The notes under the pieces: model-generated
Database searches by the model: none
What the model was told of the DNA's origin: nothing
The model's input: only the letters and a program-made list of their open reading frames with translations
Program-made: the position numbers and the translations under genes
Assembly: GCF_018863415.1 (NCBI RefSeq)
Contig: NZ_JAHKSN010000016.1
Coordinates: 46,622 to 110,621 of the forward strand
DNA from: Deinococcus aestuarii
GTDB lineage: Bacteria > Deinococcota > Deinococci > Deinococcales > Deinococcaceae
Direction: 5' to 3'
Length of the DNA: 64,000 nt
Shown: in pieces, positions 55,264 through 63,880 of the stretch
Layout: each line of letters starts with the position of its first letter
Numbering within the stretch: the stretch's first letter is position 1

Positions 55264-56352
55264 TCATATGACCTCCACGGGATCGAGTCTCCCGGTTTGG
55301 GGGGCGAGTTCGCGGTACAGGGCGTCAAGGCGACGCCAGGTGTGCTCAATGTTAAATTCCTGCCGGGCCCGCTCGTAAGCCGCGTCTCCCATCCGCCGGC
55401 ACAGCGCGGGGTCGGCGAGCACCGCGCCGAGTGCCCCGGCAAGGGCCGCCTCATCGCCGGGCGGCACCAGACGGCCGCTCACCCCGTCCTCGATCAAATC
55501 GGGGATGCCGCCCACACTGGTGCTGACGGGCGTCACGCCGCGCGCCATCCCCTCCATCAGGGCAAGGGGCTGGCCCTCGAAAAAGGAGGGCAAGACGAGC
55601 ACGTCTACCTCCTCCAGCAGCCGCGGTCCCTGCTCCGGGTCCACCCAGCCGAGAAGCTCCACACTGTCCGTGAGCCCCAGCTCGGTGACGAGGGCTTCCG
55701 CGGCGGGCCGCAGTGGACCGTCCCCCGCCAGGAGGAGCCGCGCCCCCGGCGGACGCTCGATCTGCGCCCAGGCACGCAGCAGCCCAAGAGGATTCTTACG
55801 CTCAATGAGGAGTCCCAGGAACAGCACTCGGGGGGGGCGTTCGGTGCGGCGCGGCGCGGCGCCAATGGCCACACCGTTGGGCACGGAGGTCACCCGCGCC
55901 CCCGGCGCGATGGCCGTCACAGCGCGGGCCAGGTGGGGCGAGAGGGTAACCACCCGGTTGGCGCGGGCCAGGGTGGCGCGCACGAGAGGCCGCACGGGAC
56001 GCGGACAGCGCGAGTAGAAGTCCGCGAACTCCCCCGCGTGCAGGTGCAAGATCGTGGGGACGCGAAAGACCGCCCCGGCTATCCACAGCAGCAGCCCCTT
56101 GCGGGCGAAGCTGCCGTACGCCGCCGAGTGCAGGTGCACGATCTGCGGGCGGGCCGTGACACAGCGCCATACGAGGCGGGCCGTGCCCGAGGCGAAGAGG
56201 GCGAGCCAGCGCCGGGCCGGGCCTTCGTCGTGGGTGGCGACCGTCTCGACTTGCCAGCGGGTAAAAAGCGGGGTGGACCGCAGCGCGGCGACGTACCCGG
56301 CGATACCGCCCCGCGCCGCAGTGGCGACCCACAGGACCCGGGGAGGCGTCAC
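55264..56352 (-). CDS. GT4 glycosyltransferase
   Basis: A 362-residue GT-B enzyme with an N-terminal VLWVATAARGGIAGYVAAL loop, IVHLHSAAYGSFARKGLLLW, then RVLFLGLLIERKNPLGLLRA, LLLAGDGPLRPAAEALV and the donor-binding FFEGQPLALMEGMARGVTPV. GTG start. Middle gene of the three-transferase operon, 73 bases before the next gene. Specificity not readable. Confidence 0.93.
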   Translation of the reverse strand: MTPPRVLWVATAARGGIAGYVAALRSTPLFTRWQVETVATHDEGPARRWLALFASGTARLVWRCVTARPQIVHLHSAAYGSFARKGLLLWIAGAVFRVPTILHLHAGEFADFYSRCPRPVRPLVRATLARANRVVTLSPHLARAVTAIAPGARVTSVPNGVAIGAAPRRTERPPRVLFLGLLIERKNPLGLLRAWAQIERPPGARLLLAGDGPLRPAAEALVTELGLTDSVELLGWVDPEQGPRLLEEVDVLVLPSFFEGQPLALMEGMARGVTPVSTSVGGIPDLIEDGVSGRLVPPGDEAALAGALGAVLADPALCRRMGDAAYERARQEFNIEHTWRRLDALYRELAPQTGRLDPVEVI

Positions 56353-56394
56353 GCCCCCACCGCCGATAGGCCTGCGGAGCTTTGCTGCTCTTGC

Positions 56395-57573
56395 TTACCA
56401 GGAATGCCAGACATGTGCGTTTTCCCCTCCCTGTCGCGCCCATCCCGCCGCGCGGAAGAATACGTCGCGGAAGTGCGCGGTCATGTGCGCCGTGGAAAAC
56501 ACCGTCTCGGCGCGGGCCCTCCCAGCGTCGCCCATCCGCGTGCGAAGCGCCGGGTCGGCGACGAGCTCGTTCAGCCGCGCCGCGAAGCCCGCGAGGTCCC
56601 CGTCGGGCACGAGAAAGCCCGTCTCGCCGGGCACGACGATCTCGTTCGGACCGTAATTGATGTCCATCGCCACGACGGGCAGGCGGCACGCCATCGCCTC
56701 CACGAGCACGTTCGCAAAACCCTCGGCGCGGGAGGTGAGCAAAAAGCCGTCGTGCCCCGCCAGGAACGCGTGTGGGTCGTGGACGTACCCCACGAAGCGC
56801 ACCACGTCCTCTACACCGAGTTCGCGGGCGAGGGCTTCGAGTGCGCCCCGCTCGGGACCCTCCCCCGCCACGTCTACCCGGAAGTCGGCGCCGCCCTGCC
56901 GCGCGAGCCGGGCGGTCCGCAAGAGGCGGTCGAAACCCTTGCCGGGCACCAGGCGACCCATCGCCGCAAAGCGGGCCGGAGCCGAGAGGGCGCGGGGGGT
57001 AGGAAGCGGGGGGATGGCGGTGCCGTTGTACACCACCGTGCCACGGTTCGCCCGCGCCCCCCCTCGCACGAACTCGGCGAAGAGGCCCTGGGTCGGCACC
57101 ACCCAGGCGTCGGCCTGCGCAATCACGTAGCGGCGCAGGAGCCGCTTGACCCGGCCGCGGTCATCCAGATTGGCGAGGGCGTTTTCCTCGTTGGCGACAT
57201 GCACGAAGCGTCCCCGGCGGGGCAAACTCGCCACCGTCAGGCCCGCGTACCACAGCCGGGTGTAGACGATATCGGGGCGGAATTCGCGGATGCGCGCCTC
57301 CAGCAGCGGGCGGGCCCGCCGAAGATTGCCTGCCGCGTGCAGCACGCCCTGTTCCTTGGAGGCCAGGGGAGCGACCGCCAGGTCACGCAGGGGCAGTTCA
57401 CTCACCCCCAGACGGCGCTCCAGGTCGGGGTCAAGCCTTGCACTGAAGAGCGTGACGAGCTCGCACTCGAACTCCTCGCGCGGCAACTCGTGCAGCAGTT
57501 GGGCGAGCTGTACCTCGGCGCCGCCGGGCGCGAGGCCGGGCAAGACCGCCATCAGGCGCAGCGGGCGGGTCAT
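56395..57573 (-). CDS. GT4 glycosyltransferase (first gene of right polysaccharide operon)
   Basis: A 392-residue GT-B enzyme: LRLMAVLPGLAPGGAEVQLA (acceptor loop), DIVYTRLWYAGLTVAS, RFAAMGRLVPGKGFDRLLRT and the donor motif SRAEGFANVLVEAMACRLPV (E-x7-E). The ATG at 57573 follows GGAAG; the frame reaching 57930 runs through the leader element and is not coding in my view. A leader of some 300 bases with the conserved hairpin element precedes it. Confidence 0.93.
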   Translation of the reverse strand: MTRPLRLMAVLPGLAPGGAEVQLAQLLHELPREEFECELVTLFSARLDPDLERRLGVSELPLRDLAVAPLASKEQGVLHAAGNLRRARPLLEARIREFRPDIVYTRLWYAGLTVASLPRRGRFVHVANEENALANLDDRGRVKRLLRRYVIAQADAWVVPTQGLFAEFVRGGARANRGTVVYNGTAIPPLPTPRALSAPARFAAMGRLVPGKGFDRLLRTARLARQGGADFRVDVAGEGPERGALEALARELGVEDVVRFVGYVHDPHAFLAGHDGFLLTSRAEGFANVLVEAMACRLPVVAMDINYGPNEIVVPGETGFLVPDGDLAGFAARLNELVADPALRTRMGDAGRARAETVFSTAHMTAHFRDVFFRAAGWARQGGENAHVWHSW

Positions 57574-57746
57574 CGGCGCTTCCAGATGGAGCGGGAACCG
57601 TTCATGCAATTCTCCTGGGGGCCGCAGCCACCGTGGGTGGAAAGAGGGCTTTCGCCAATACCGCCGCGCCGGACCAGCCTTCCTGGCCGCACCGAGAGCC
57701 GGGCCGACCTCGGTTCCTGGCGGTGTCGATGGGTTCAAAATCTCGG

Positions 57747-57928
57747 ATGCTGTACCTCCAGGGCCGCGAGCGAAGCAGTGGTGGGTGGGAATACTTCCAG
57801 ACACCCACCCCAGGGGTTGGTCAGGAGAGGACGGCCTCCTGCGCAGTGTTGTGCTTTTGCCGCTGTATAGAAAGATCACCCCCCACATGCGCAACCGCTG
57901 TCCAGACCTGATCAACGGTTGCGCACGC
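57747..57928 (-). promoter_or_regulatory. Structured leader element, copy 2, upstream of the glycosyltransferase operon
   Basis: On the minus strand: TGCGCAACCG, an 18-base loop TTGATCAGGTCTGGACAG, CGGTTGCGCA (plus-strand span 57888-57925, perfect ten-base stem), then GTGGGGGGTG, AAAAGCACAACACTGC and, 125 bases on, CCTGGAGGTACAGCAT (57762-57747). The spacing to the last block is 120 bases in copy 1. Both copies point inward to the polysaccharide genes. Confidence 0.65.
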
Positions 57929-58451
57929 ACCTCTGGGAAGACCTCCTGGACCTGACAACAGGGCTCACCCTCCGTGTCTCACCGTGCGCCCGGCCGCCCC
58001 ACCTTGGACCGGTGCCACCGCGGCGCCATCCGCAGAAGACTAAACGGAGAGGTTTCTGTAAGAACCTTCGACGGCTGTCCTCTGGGAGGGAAGCGACCGT
58101 CGTCTCCACATCGTCTTTCCCATCACTTCACCCGCAGGCGCGACGGTCTGACTGCGCTGTCCCGAGTCGGTGAGTCGAGGGCTCGGAGGGCTTCGATCTC
58201 ATACACCTGTGAGAAGACGCCAACGCCGCCGAGGAGCGTTGTTTCGACCGTTCCCAGACCGGCCCCGGAGCAGTCCACTAAGCAGTGAAGTCCGACAAAA
58301 CTCTTACAAATTCAGGCAGGCCTGTTCGTTTCCTGACACTTCACTGACAGATTCGTCACAAAGGTCCCACGTGAACTACATCATCACCTTAATACTTTCC
58401 TGTGCAGAAGCTAATAGAGCTTAAAAAAACGCTCATGTATCGTCCCTAAGT
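57929..58451. other. Gene-free region before the beta-helix lipoprotein
   Basis: More than 500 bases without a supportable gene. The right part is AT-richer (from about 58290) and should hold the promoter of the lipoprotein gene; TATCGT at 58438-58443 ends eight bases before its ATG, close to leaderless geometry. I see no terminator or repeat here. Confidence 0.35.
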
Positions 58452-60425
58452 ATGAAACTCATGAAATTTCCTTCACCCCTTGCTCAAAGGGTGTTGGCTT
58501 TTACGACGTTGGCGCTGATGGTGGGATGCGGCACCACGCCCCCCCCAGCCATTCAACCATCGGCGGGGTTGCAGTTGGAGGCGGAGGCGGGCACGGTGGT
58601 GGCGGACGTTCTGGCCCCTCAGGCCAATGTCGAGACCGGCAGCATCACCAACGGCTACGTGTTCGACGACGCGGCGGCCAGCGGCGGCAAGGCCATGATG
58701 CTGCACTCCACGAACAGCGCCGTGCGGTTCACGGTGCCCACGAGCTTCACGGCGGGTACGTATACGGTGCGGGTACGGGGTCGTGGGGTGAATTACAACG
58801 GAAACCCCATTGTGGCGTTGAGGAGCGGCGGCACAGGGATCGGCACCCAGGAACTCTCCTCCGCGTCGTATAGCACCTACACCTTCGGGAACTATGTGCT
58901 CAAGCCGGGAGACGTTCTGGATGTCGTGTTCACCAACGACGCCTACGGCGGTTCGTCCGCCACCGACCGCAACGCTGTTGTGGACTACCTGATGATCGAC
59001 CCGGTGACGAGTGCGACCACCACGCCGAGCACGCCCACGACGACCCCTACCACAGCGCCGACCACACCCACGACGACCGTGCCCGCCGGTGCGGTAGATG
59101 TGAGAACCTTCGGTGCCAAGGGCGACGGCGTCACCGACGATACAGCGGCGCTCCAGAAGGCCGCCGGGAGCAAGAAGTCTCTGCTCTTCCCGGCCGGGAG
59201 ATACCTGATTGGAGCCCAGATCACCTTCTCCGACCTGAACGGCGTGACGGTGGCCGGCCAGGGTGCCACGATCCTCGCCAAGTCAACTATGCCGGACACC
59301 GCCGCGCTGCTGATGTTCGTGAACCCAGTCAACGTGAGGGTCAGCGGGTTGAGCGTGACGGGGAAAAATACCGGTGACGGCCTCTCCACCCCCTGGCAGG
59401 ACGGCATCTGGATCAGCGGTGGCAGCGACACGACCGTCGAGAACAACACGGTCAGCCGCGTGGCGGGCACCGCCATCCGCGTCGAAAAGGCCACACGGAC
59501 GACCGTGCAGGGCAATACGGTTTTCGCGGTAGGTGCGCACGGCATCTGGGGCAACGAGAGCACCACCCAGAAGTACTTGAACAACACGGTGACGGGGCTC
59601 CTCACGTCCTCAACGGCGCGGACCACCCAAGGCATCGGGATCATGGGCACACTCGGCGAGGGGTACGTCATCGAGGGCAACACCATCAAGAACATAGCCA
59701 ACACCGCCACGAAGACCGAGGGGGCCTCGAACGTCGTCTACCGCAAGAATACGGTGACGGGCTACCGGCGCGACGGCATCAAAATCATGCCACTTCAGGA
59801 CCGGGGGTTCTACGTTCCCACCGTCTCGAACGGCGTCATCGAAGGGAACACGGTGAGCGGCTTTACCGGTGCCCCCGATGTGTGCGGGTCGGGCCTCAAG
59901 CTCGGGAGCGTGCTGGGCGGGGCGATCCGGGGGAATACCTACATTGGCACCTTCGGCCAGGTACAGCCCCCCTGCGGCTTCGAGGACGGCATCACGCTGG
60001 AGCCGTATATGGGCGCCGCCGTCCCCAATAACATCACCATCGAAAACAACGTCGTGGACAATGCGTACGACGGAGTCCGCCTGAACACGACGTCGACCGT
60101 CCTGAGAGGGAACCGGGTGACCCGCAGCGGGCGGCTGGCACTGGTGTTCAATAACAACACCACCGGCACACAGGTGCTGAGCAACGTCTTCGACGGGTCG
60201 AACGGCATCGTGGCCCTGCTCGCCAGCGGCGTGAGGAACACCCTCTTTCAGGGCAACACCTTCGCGGGCGGTGACGCAGGCGTGTACAGCGAGGCCTCAT
60301 CGAACACGGGCAACAGCTTCTTGGGCAACGCCTTCGGCAGTCTTAAGGACCCCATCACTCACCTCAACGCCGGCTACATCTGCTCGGGCAATACGGGCAC
60401 CAACGTCGCCTCGAAGTGCCGCTGA
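58452..60425 (+). CDS. Lipoprotein with carbohydrate-binding module and right-handed beta-helix
   Basis: A 657-residue exported protein. Signal peptide with lipobox-like LALMVGC (Cys26). Residues about 40-185 form a CBM6/35-like module (LQLEAEAGTVV, VRFTVPTSFTAGTYTVRVRG, VVDYLMIDP), then a Thr/Pro linker (about 190-212), then a pectate-lyase-type beta-helix beginning VDVRTFGAKGDGVTDDTAAL and repeating I/V-x-G/E-N-x-V coils (TTVENNTVSRVAG, GVIEGNTVSGFTG, ITIENNVVDNAYDG). Likely a surface-anchored polysaccharide lyase, hydrolase or epimerase that trims the polymer made by the adjoining cluster. Catalytic residues cannot be assigned by eye. Confidence 0.85.
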   Translation: MKLMKFPSPLAQRVLAFTTLALMVGCGTTPPPAIQPSAGLQLEAEAGTVVADVLAPQANVETGSITNGYVFDDAAASGGKAMMLHSTNSAVRFTVPTSFTAGTYTVRVRGRGVNYNGNPIVALRSGGTGIGTQELSSASYSTYTFGNYVLKPGDVLDVVFTNDAYGGSSATDRNAVVDYLMIDPVTSATTTPSTPTTTPTTAPTTPTTTVPAGAVDVRTFGAKGDGVTDDTAALQKAAGSKKSLLFPAGRYLIGAQITFSDLNGVTVAGQGATILAKSTMPDTAALLMFVNPVNVRVSGLSVTGKNTGDGLSTPWQDGIWISGGSDTTVENNTVSRVAGTAIRVEKATRTTVQGNTVFAVGAHGIWGNESTTQKYLNNTVTGLLTSSTARTTQGIGIMGTLGEGYVIEGNTIKNIANTATKTEGASNVVYRKNTVTGYRRDGIKIMPLQDRGFYVPTVSNGVIEGNTVSGFTGAPDVCGSGLKLGSVLGGAIRGNTYIGTFGQVQPPCGFEDGITLEPYMGAAVPNNITIENNVVDNAYDGVRLNTTSTVLRGNRVTRSGRLALVFNNNTTGTQVLSNVFDGSNGIVALLASGVRNTLFQGNTFAGGDAGVYSEASSNTGNSFLGNAFGSLKDPITHLNAGYICSGNTGTNVASKCR

Positions 60426-60450
60426 GGAACACCAACCTTCCGCCCCGCCT

Positions 60451-60497
60451 AAGCGTCCCGCTCCCCGATTTTGTCGGAAAAGGCGGGACGCTTTCGG
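60451..60497 (+). terminator. Terminator after the beta-helix gene
   Basis: AAGCGTCCCGC (60451-60461) pairs with GCGGGACGCTT (60483-60493), then TTCGG. The 21-base loop contains GATTTTGTC. Placed 26 bases after the stop. Confidence 0.7.
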
Positions 60498-60600
60498 TGC
60501 GACTTATGGTTGGCCCCTCTCTTGGGCAAGCCTTGAAATTGAACGGTGGCCCGCACGTCGGCTCCCAAGTGCCCGGCAAGCTGGGCTCCAGGGAGGATTC

Positions 60601-60852
60601 ATGTTGAAGCAGACCCGACACGACGACCTCGTGATCTATACCTCGGACGACCCCAGCCAGCGCACCCGCGCCGTCGTGGAGGACGGTGACCGTTACGCCC
60701 TGGTCGAGACCAGGGAAGCAACCTACACCGAGAACGAGGGGGCGGCCTACAATCCCGAGCAGTTTATGGCGACTGTCGCTGATTACTACAGGCAGGGCCG
60801 TGGTCAGCCAGTCGAGAGCCCACAGGCTGGTCTGGGCGAGGGGAGTAGGTAA
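60601..60852 (+). CDS. Small acidic hypothetical protein
   Basis: An 83-residue protein with a good AGGGAGGA ribosome site. The sequence (DDLVIYTSDDPSQRTRAVVE, YALVETREATYTENEGAAYN, PEQFMATVADYYRQG) is acidic and soluble with no signal peptide. I recognise no family. It is convergent with the PIG-L deacetylase gene. Confidence 0.6.
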   Translation: MLKQTRHDDLVIYTSDDPSQRTRAVVEDGDRYALVETREATYTENEGAAYNPEQFMATVADYYRQGRGQPVESPQAGLGEGSR

Positions 60853-60916
60853 CCCCAGATCCGGTCACCCGCATCGGGACTCATGCCCCAGGCCAGACGG
60901 CGGCCTCGACGGCGAA

Positions 60917-60944
60917 GCGCCCGACCCCACGAGGGAGCGGGCGC
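60917..60944. terminator. Hairpin between convergent genes
   Basis: GCGCCCG (60917-60923) pairs with CGGGCGC (60938-60944), extended by flanking GCGA/TCGC with a mismatch. No T-run; probably a shared 3' end. Confidence 0.5.
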
Positions 60945-60958
60945 CTCGCGGGCCACGC

Positions 60959-62962
60959 TCAGGGCGCCCGCAACGCCGTCCAGGTTGTATCCCCCTGGGT
61001 TCTGCGATAGATGATGTTGTCTGTGCCGCGCGCCAGGGTCGTCACCCGTCCCGCCGAGTCCGGCTGCGCCCCAACCAAGGCGACGAAGGAGCCGCCGAGG
61101 TTACTCCAGTCCAGCCAACCCCCGTTCGGGCTGCTCTGCCGAACGCTCTGCACGACACCACCGACACTGCGCACGGACACGACGATGGTGCCGTCCGGGT
61201 TGCTCGCCACCGCCGGAGATCCGGTAAACTGCACCTCCCCGAGTCTGCTCCAGCCTCCCCAGCCCCCCCCGTACGTCTGCCAGCGGTGGTAGAGCTTGCC
61301 GTCAGTGCCGCGCACGAACACCTCCAAACGCCCGTCCTGGTCCTGCCCGACCACGGGGTGCGTGTCGGCCCCGAAAGTCCCGCCGAGTGACTGCCAGGCT
61401 CCCCAGCTGCCATTGGCCGCCGTCTGCGAGACGGTGTAGATCGCCCCGTCATTGGCGCGGACGAAGAGCACCAGGCGTCCAGAGGTGTCGAGGGCGACGG
61501 CCGGGTTCGAGGTGACCTTCGGCCCGCCGATGCCCACCCAATTGCCCCAGTTCCCATTTGGCGCGACCTGCGACTTGAGGTAGATCTGGCCGTCGTTGCC
61601 GCGAACGAAGACGCTCAGGGCGCCGCCCGCCTGCCGGGCCGCCACCGGGACGGAGGAGACAACGCCTCCCAGGTTGATCCAGTCGCCCCAGGCCCCGCCG
61701 CTGCTCACCTCGGTCTTCACCATCACCCGGCCACCATTGCTGCGTTCGAAGGCCGCGAGGCGACCGTCTGCCATGTTAACGACTGTGGGGGGAGCCGGGT
61801 AATTCCCCCTCAAATCCTCCCACGCGCTCCAGGTCGGACCTCCCGGAGCCGTCTGCATCATCTTGAGGGGACTGCTGCTGCGGTCGCCGATCACGAAAGC
61901 GACCAGGCGGCCGTCGGAGAGACGGGCGACCGTGCCGCCCTGGTTCACGTCGACATGGAAGTACTGACGTTTGCTCCACTCGAGGTAGAACTCGCCCGAC
62001 TGACCCTGCGCGACGCAGGTGACCCCACCGCTCGGAGGGCAGATGATCGGGTCGTAGGCCGCGTACGTCTTGAAGAGGTTCGCCTTGGTGTTGAACTGCT
62101 CTGTCGTCACGTTCTGCGGCTCTACGCCGATGTTGTAGTCTCGGTACTGCACGGTGACGTGAGGGGCCGCATAGGCCTTGTCGGCCGCCTCGCCGAAGCG
62201 CCCGGCGGCGATGTGGTCGGGGTGCTCGACCCTGTTGCCGTAAACCACGGGGGCCGTGTCCTGAATATGAACGTACTTGGCCTCCGAGACGGTGAGCACG
62301 TTCGTCAGGACGTTGAGGACTTCCTGACGGGTGAAGGTGTTCGAGTTGTCGAGGGCGGGGGCAGAGAGGGAGGAATTGGTGCTGTCCCAAAGGGCGCGCA
62401 TGGTCACACCGCTGCTGCTGCTTTCCCGCAGCCTCAGGAACATCAGGCGCACCCGGGGGTTGCCCTGCAACACCGAGGTCCGGATCGCCTTGCCCCCGAA
62501 GGTGTAGATCTGCTGGGTCCAGGTGTTCGGCACCCCGGCCATCCGGGCGTAGGCGTCACGCTCGCCGTCCTCGCGGCTGCGCCAGTACTGCTGGTAATCC
62601 AGGCCGTACTGCTGGGTTCCGTACTCGTTGTCCCCAGCCGTCAGGAATACCGTGACGACGCAGTGGTTCTGCGAGATCGCCGTGGCGATGTCCGGGTTCA
62701 TGAACAGCAGGTCGTCGTCCTGGTGAGCGGCGATAAAGACGTCCTGGGCGTCGTTGCACAGGTCGGGCGCGAAGCTGAGCGACTTCACGAAGGGCAGGGA
62801 GTTGATCTCGAAGTTGGAGGTCGACTTGGCCGGCATATAGGCCGACAGGCCCCCCTCCGCCGCATTGTGGGGGGCAGCGGAGGGCACGTCGGCCGGGTTG
62901 CTACAAGCATTCAACAGCAGAGCAGTGACCAGCGGCGCAGCCAGGAGCGGGAAACGAGACAT
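60959..62962 (-). CDS. PIG-L-family deacetylase lipoprotein with C-terminal lectin-like repeats
   Basis: A 667-residue exported protein. Lipobox LLNAC gives Cys20. The PIG-L/LmbE zinc deacetylase domain spans about 70-310, with FIAAHQDDDLLFMNPD (His80, Asp82-84) and EHPDHIAAGRF (about 246) as metal ligands. Residues about 330-660 hold repeated units of the PLL/bulb-lectin-like beta-propeller type (WGDWINLGGVVSSVPVA, WGNWVGIGGPKVTSNPAVA, WGAWQSLGGTFGADTHPVV, WGGWSRLGEVQFTGSPAVA). An outside N-deacetylase tethered to polysaccharide is the natural reading: it would deacetylate amino-sugars of the surface polymer. SD GGGAGG lies upstream. Confidence 0.88.
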   Translation of the reverse strand: MSRFPLLAAPLVTALLLNACSNPADVPSAAPHNAAEGGLSAYMPAKSTSNFEINSLPFVKSLSFAPDLCNDAQDVFIAAHQDDDLLFMNPDIATAISQNHCVVTVFLTAGDNEYGTQQYGLDYQQYWRSREDGERDAYARMAGVPNTWTQQIYTFGGKAIRTSVLQGNPRVRLMFLRLRESSSSGVTMRALWDSTNSSLSAPALDNSNTFTRQEVLNVLTNVLTVSEAKYVHIQDTAPVVYGNRVEHPDHIAAGRFGEAADKAYAAPHVTVQYRDYNIGVEPQNVTTEQFNTKANLFKTYAAYDPIICPPSGGVTCVAQGQSGEFYLEWSKRQYFHVDVNQGGTVARLSDGRLVAFVIGDRSSSPLKMMQTAPGGPTWSAWEDLRGNYPAPPTVVNMADGRLAAFERSNGGRVMVKTEVSSGGAWGDWINLGGVVSSVPVAARQAGGALSVFVRGNDGQIYLKSQVAPNGNWGNWVGIGGPKVTSNPAVALDTSGRLVLFVRANDGAIYTVSQTAANGSWGAWQSLGGTFGADTHPVVGQDQDGRLEVFVRGTDGKLYHRWQTYGGGWGGWSRLGEVQFTGSPAVASNPDGTIVVSVRSVGGVVQSVRQSSPNGGWLDWSNLGGSFVALVGAQPDSAGRVTTLARGTDNIIYRRTQGDTTWTALRAP

Positions 62963-63077
62963 GGGCAGAATACCTCCCGGAGGAAAACAACGTTTCCGGG
63001 TCCGGTCTCACCACTCGCTCTTCCGCCCCCGCTGGTGACCGACGGTGGGGGTGGCCTCATCGCTTACCCGATGACTC

Positions 63078-63106
63078 ACTCTAGGCTAACTGCCAACTCA
63101 TGTAAA
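63078..63106 (-). promoter_or_regulatory. Probable promoter of the PIG-L gene
   Basis: On the minus strand TTTACA (63106-63101), exactly 17 bases, then TAGAGT (63083-63078). It leaves a leader of about 110 bases before the ATG at 62962. Confidence 0.55.
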
Positions 63107-63168
63107 TACTTCACAAATTCCGGTCGATGGGGGGAGGTGGGGGCCCAGTCCGCCCACGTTGTGCTCCC

Positions 63169-63880
63169 TTACTGACCCTGTGCCATGCCCTGCAAGTGCG
63201 GCAGCATTCGGTCCACGACGCGCTCCCAGGTGAACTGCTCACGCACCCGCTCATAGGCGTGATGCCCGAGTTCCTCGGCCAGTCCGGGGTCGCGCAGAAG
63301 TCGCAACATGGCTGCCGCCAGCGCCGGGGGTGAGCCCTGTTCCACGAGCAGGCCGGTGCGGCCCTGCTGCACGATCTCGGAGGCAGGACCGACGTTGAGC
63401 GCGACGCACGGCAGACCGTGGCCCATCGCCTCGCAGAAAACGTGGCCCCAGGGCTCAAAAGACGGCATCACGAAAAGCCGCGCCTGAGCGTAGAGGTCGG
63501 CGAGCGCCGCCCGGTCGCTCACCCGTCCGATCCAGCGCACACCGGGCTGGGGGGGCGCCTTGGGCAGACGAGGACCCACGATCCAGAGCTCCGCCTCTGG
63601 AAGCTGTCCCCGCACCTCCTGAAAGGCCCGCAGGACGTCCAGTCCCCCTTTGCGCTCGAAGTCGAAGCCGACGAAGAGGGCGACTTGCGTGTCGTACCTC
63701 TTGTGCTCCAGCGTCGGGGCCATCAGGTTGGTGCCCGCCCCGACGCGGACGACCCGGGCGGGGTCACAGCCATAGTCCTCGATGAGGGAACGGGCCGTGA
63801 AGTCGCTCCAGGGAAAAAGCCGCGCCGCGCCCTGGTAAACGTCCCGTTCGAGCCGCATCCAGTCGGTCATCGCCCCCTTA
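63169..63880 (-). pseudogene. GT4 glycosyltransferase, N-terminus lost to an IS insertion
   Basis: The C-terminal two thirds (about 237 codons) of a GT4 enzyme: RLFPWSDFTARSLIEDYGCD, VALFVGFDFERKGGLDVLRA, LWIVGPRLPKAPPQPG, and the donor motif FVMPSFEPWGHVFCEAMGHG. The native frame can be followed to codon AAG at 63879; beyond that the reading enters the end of an IS5-like element, so an apparent start in this frame (63939) is IS sequence. The missing N-terminal half presumably lies beyond the IS, outside the window. Probably inactive. It would have belonged to the polysaccharide cluster. Confidence 0.8.

Noticed and set aside
57574..57930. In-frame extension of the first EPS glycosyltransferase and the similar frame near 50984-51433, which share an AQPLIR-x-GQRL-x-MWG string
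   Set aside because: The likeness comes from the shared hairpin leader DNA; the frames have no protein features afterwards and diverge in reading content.
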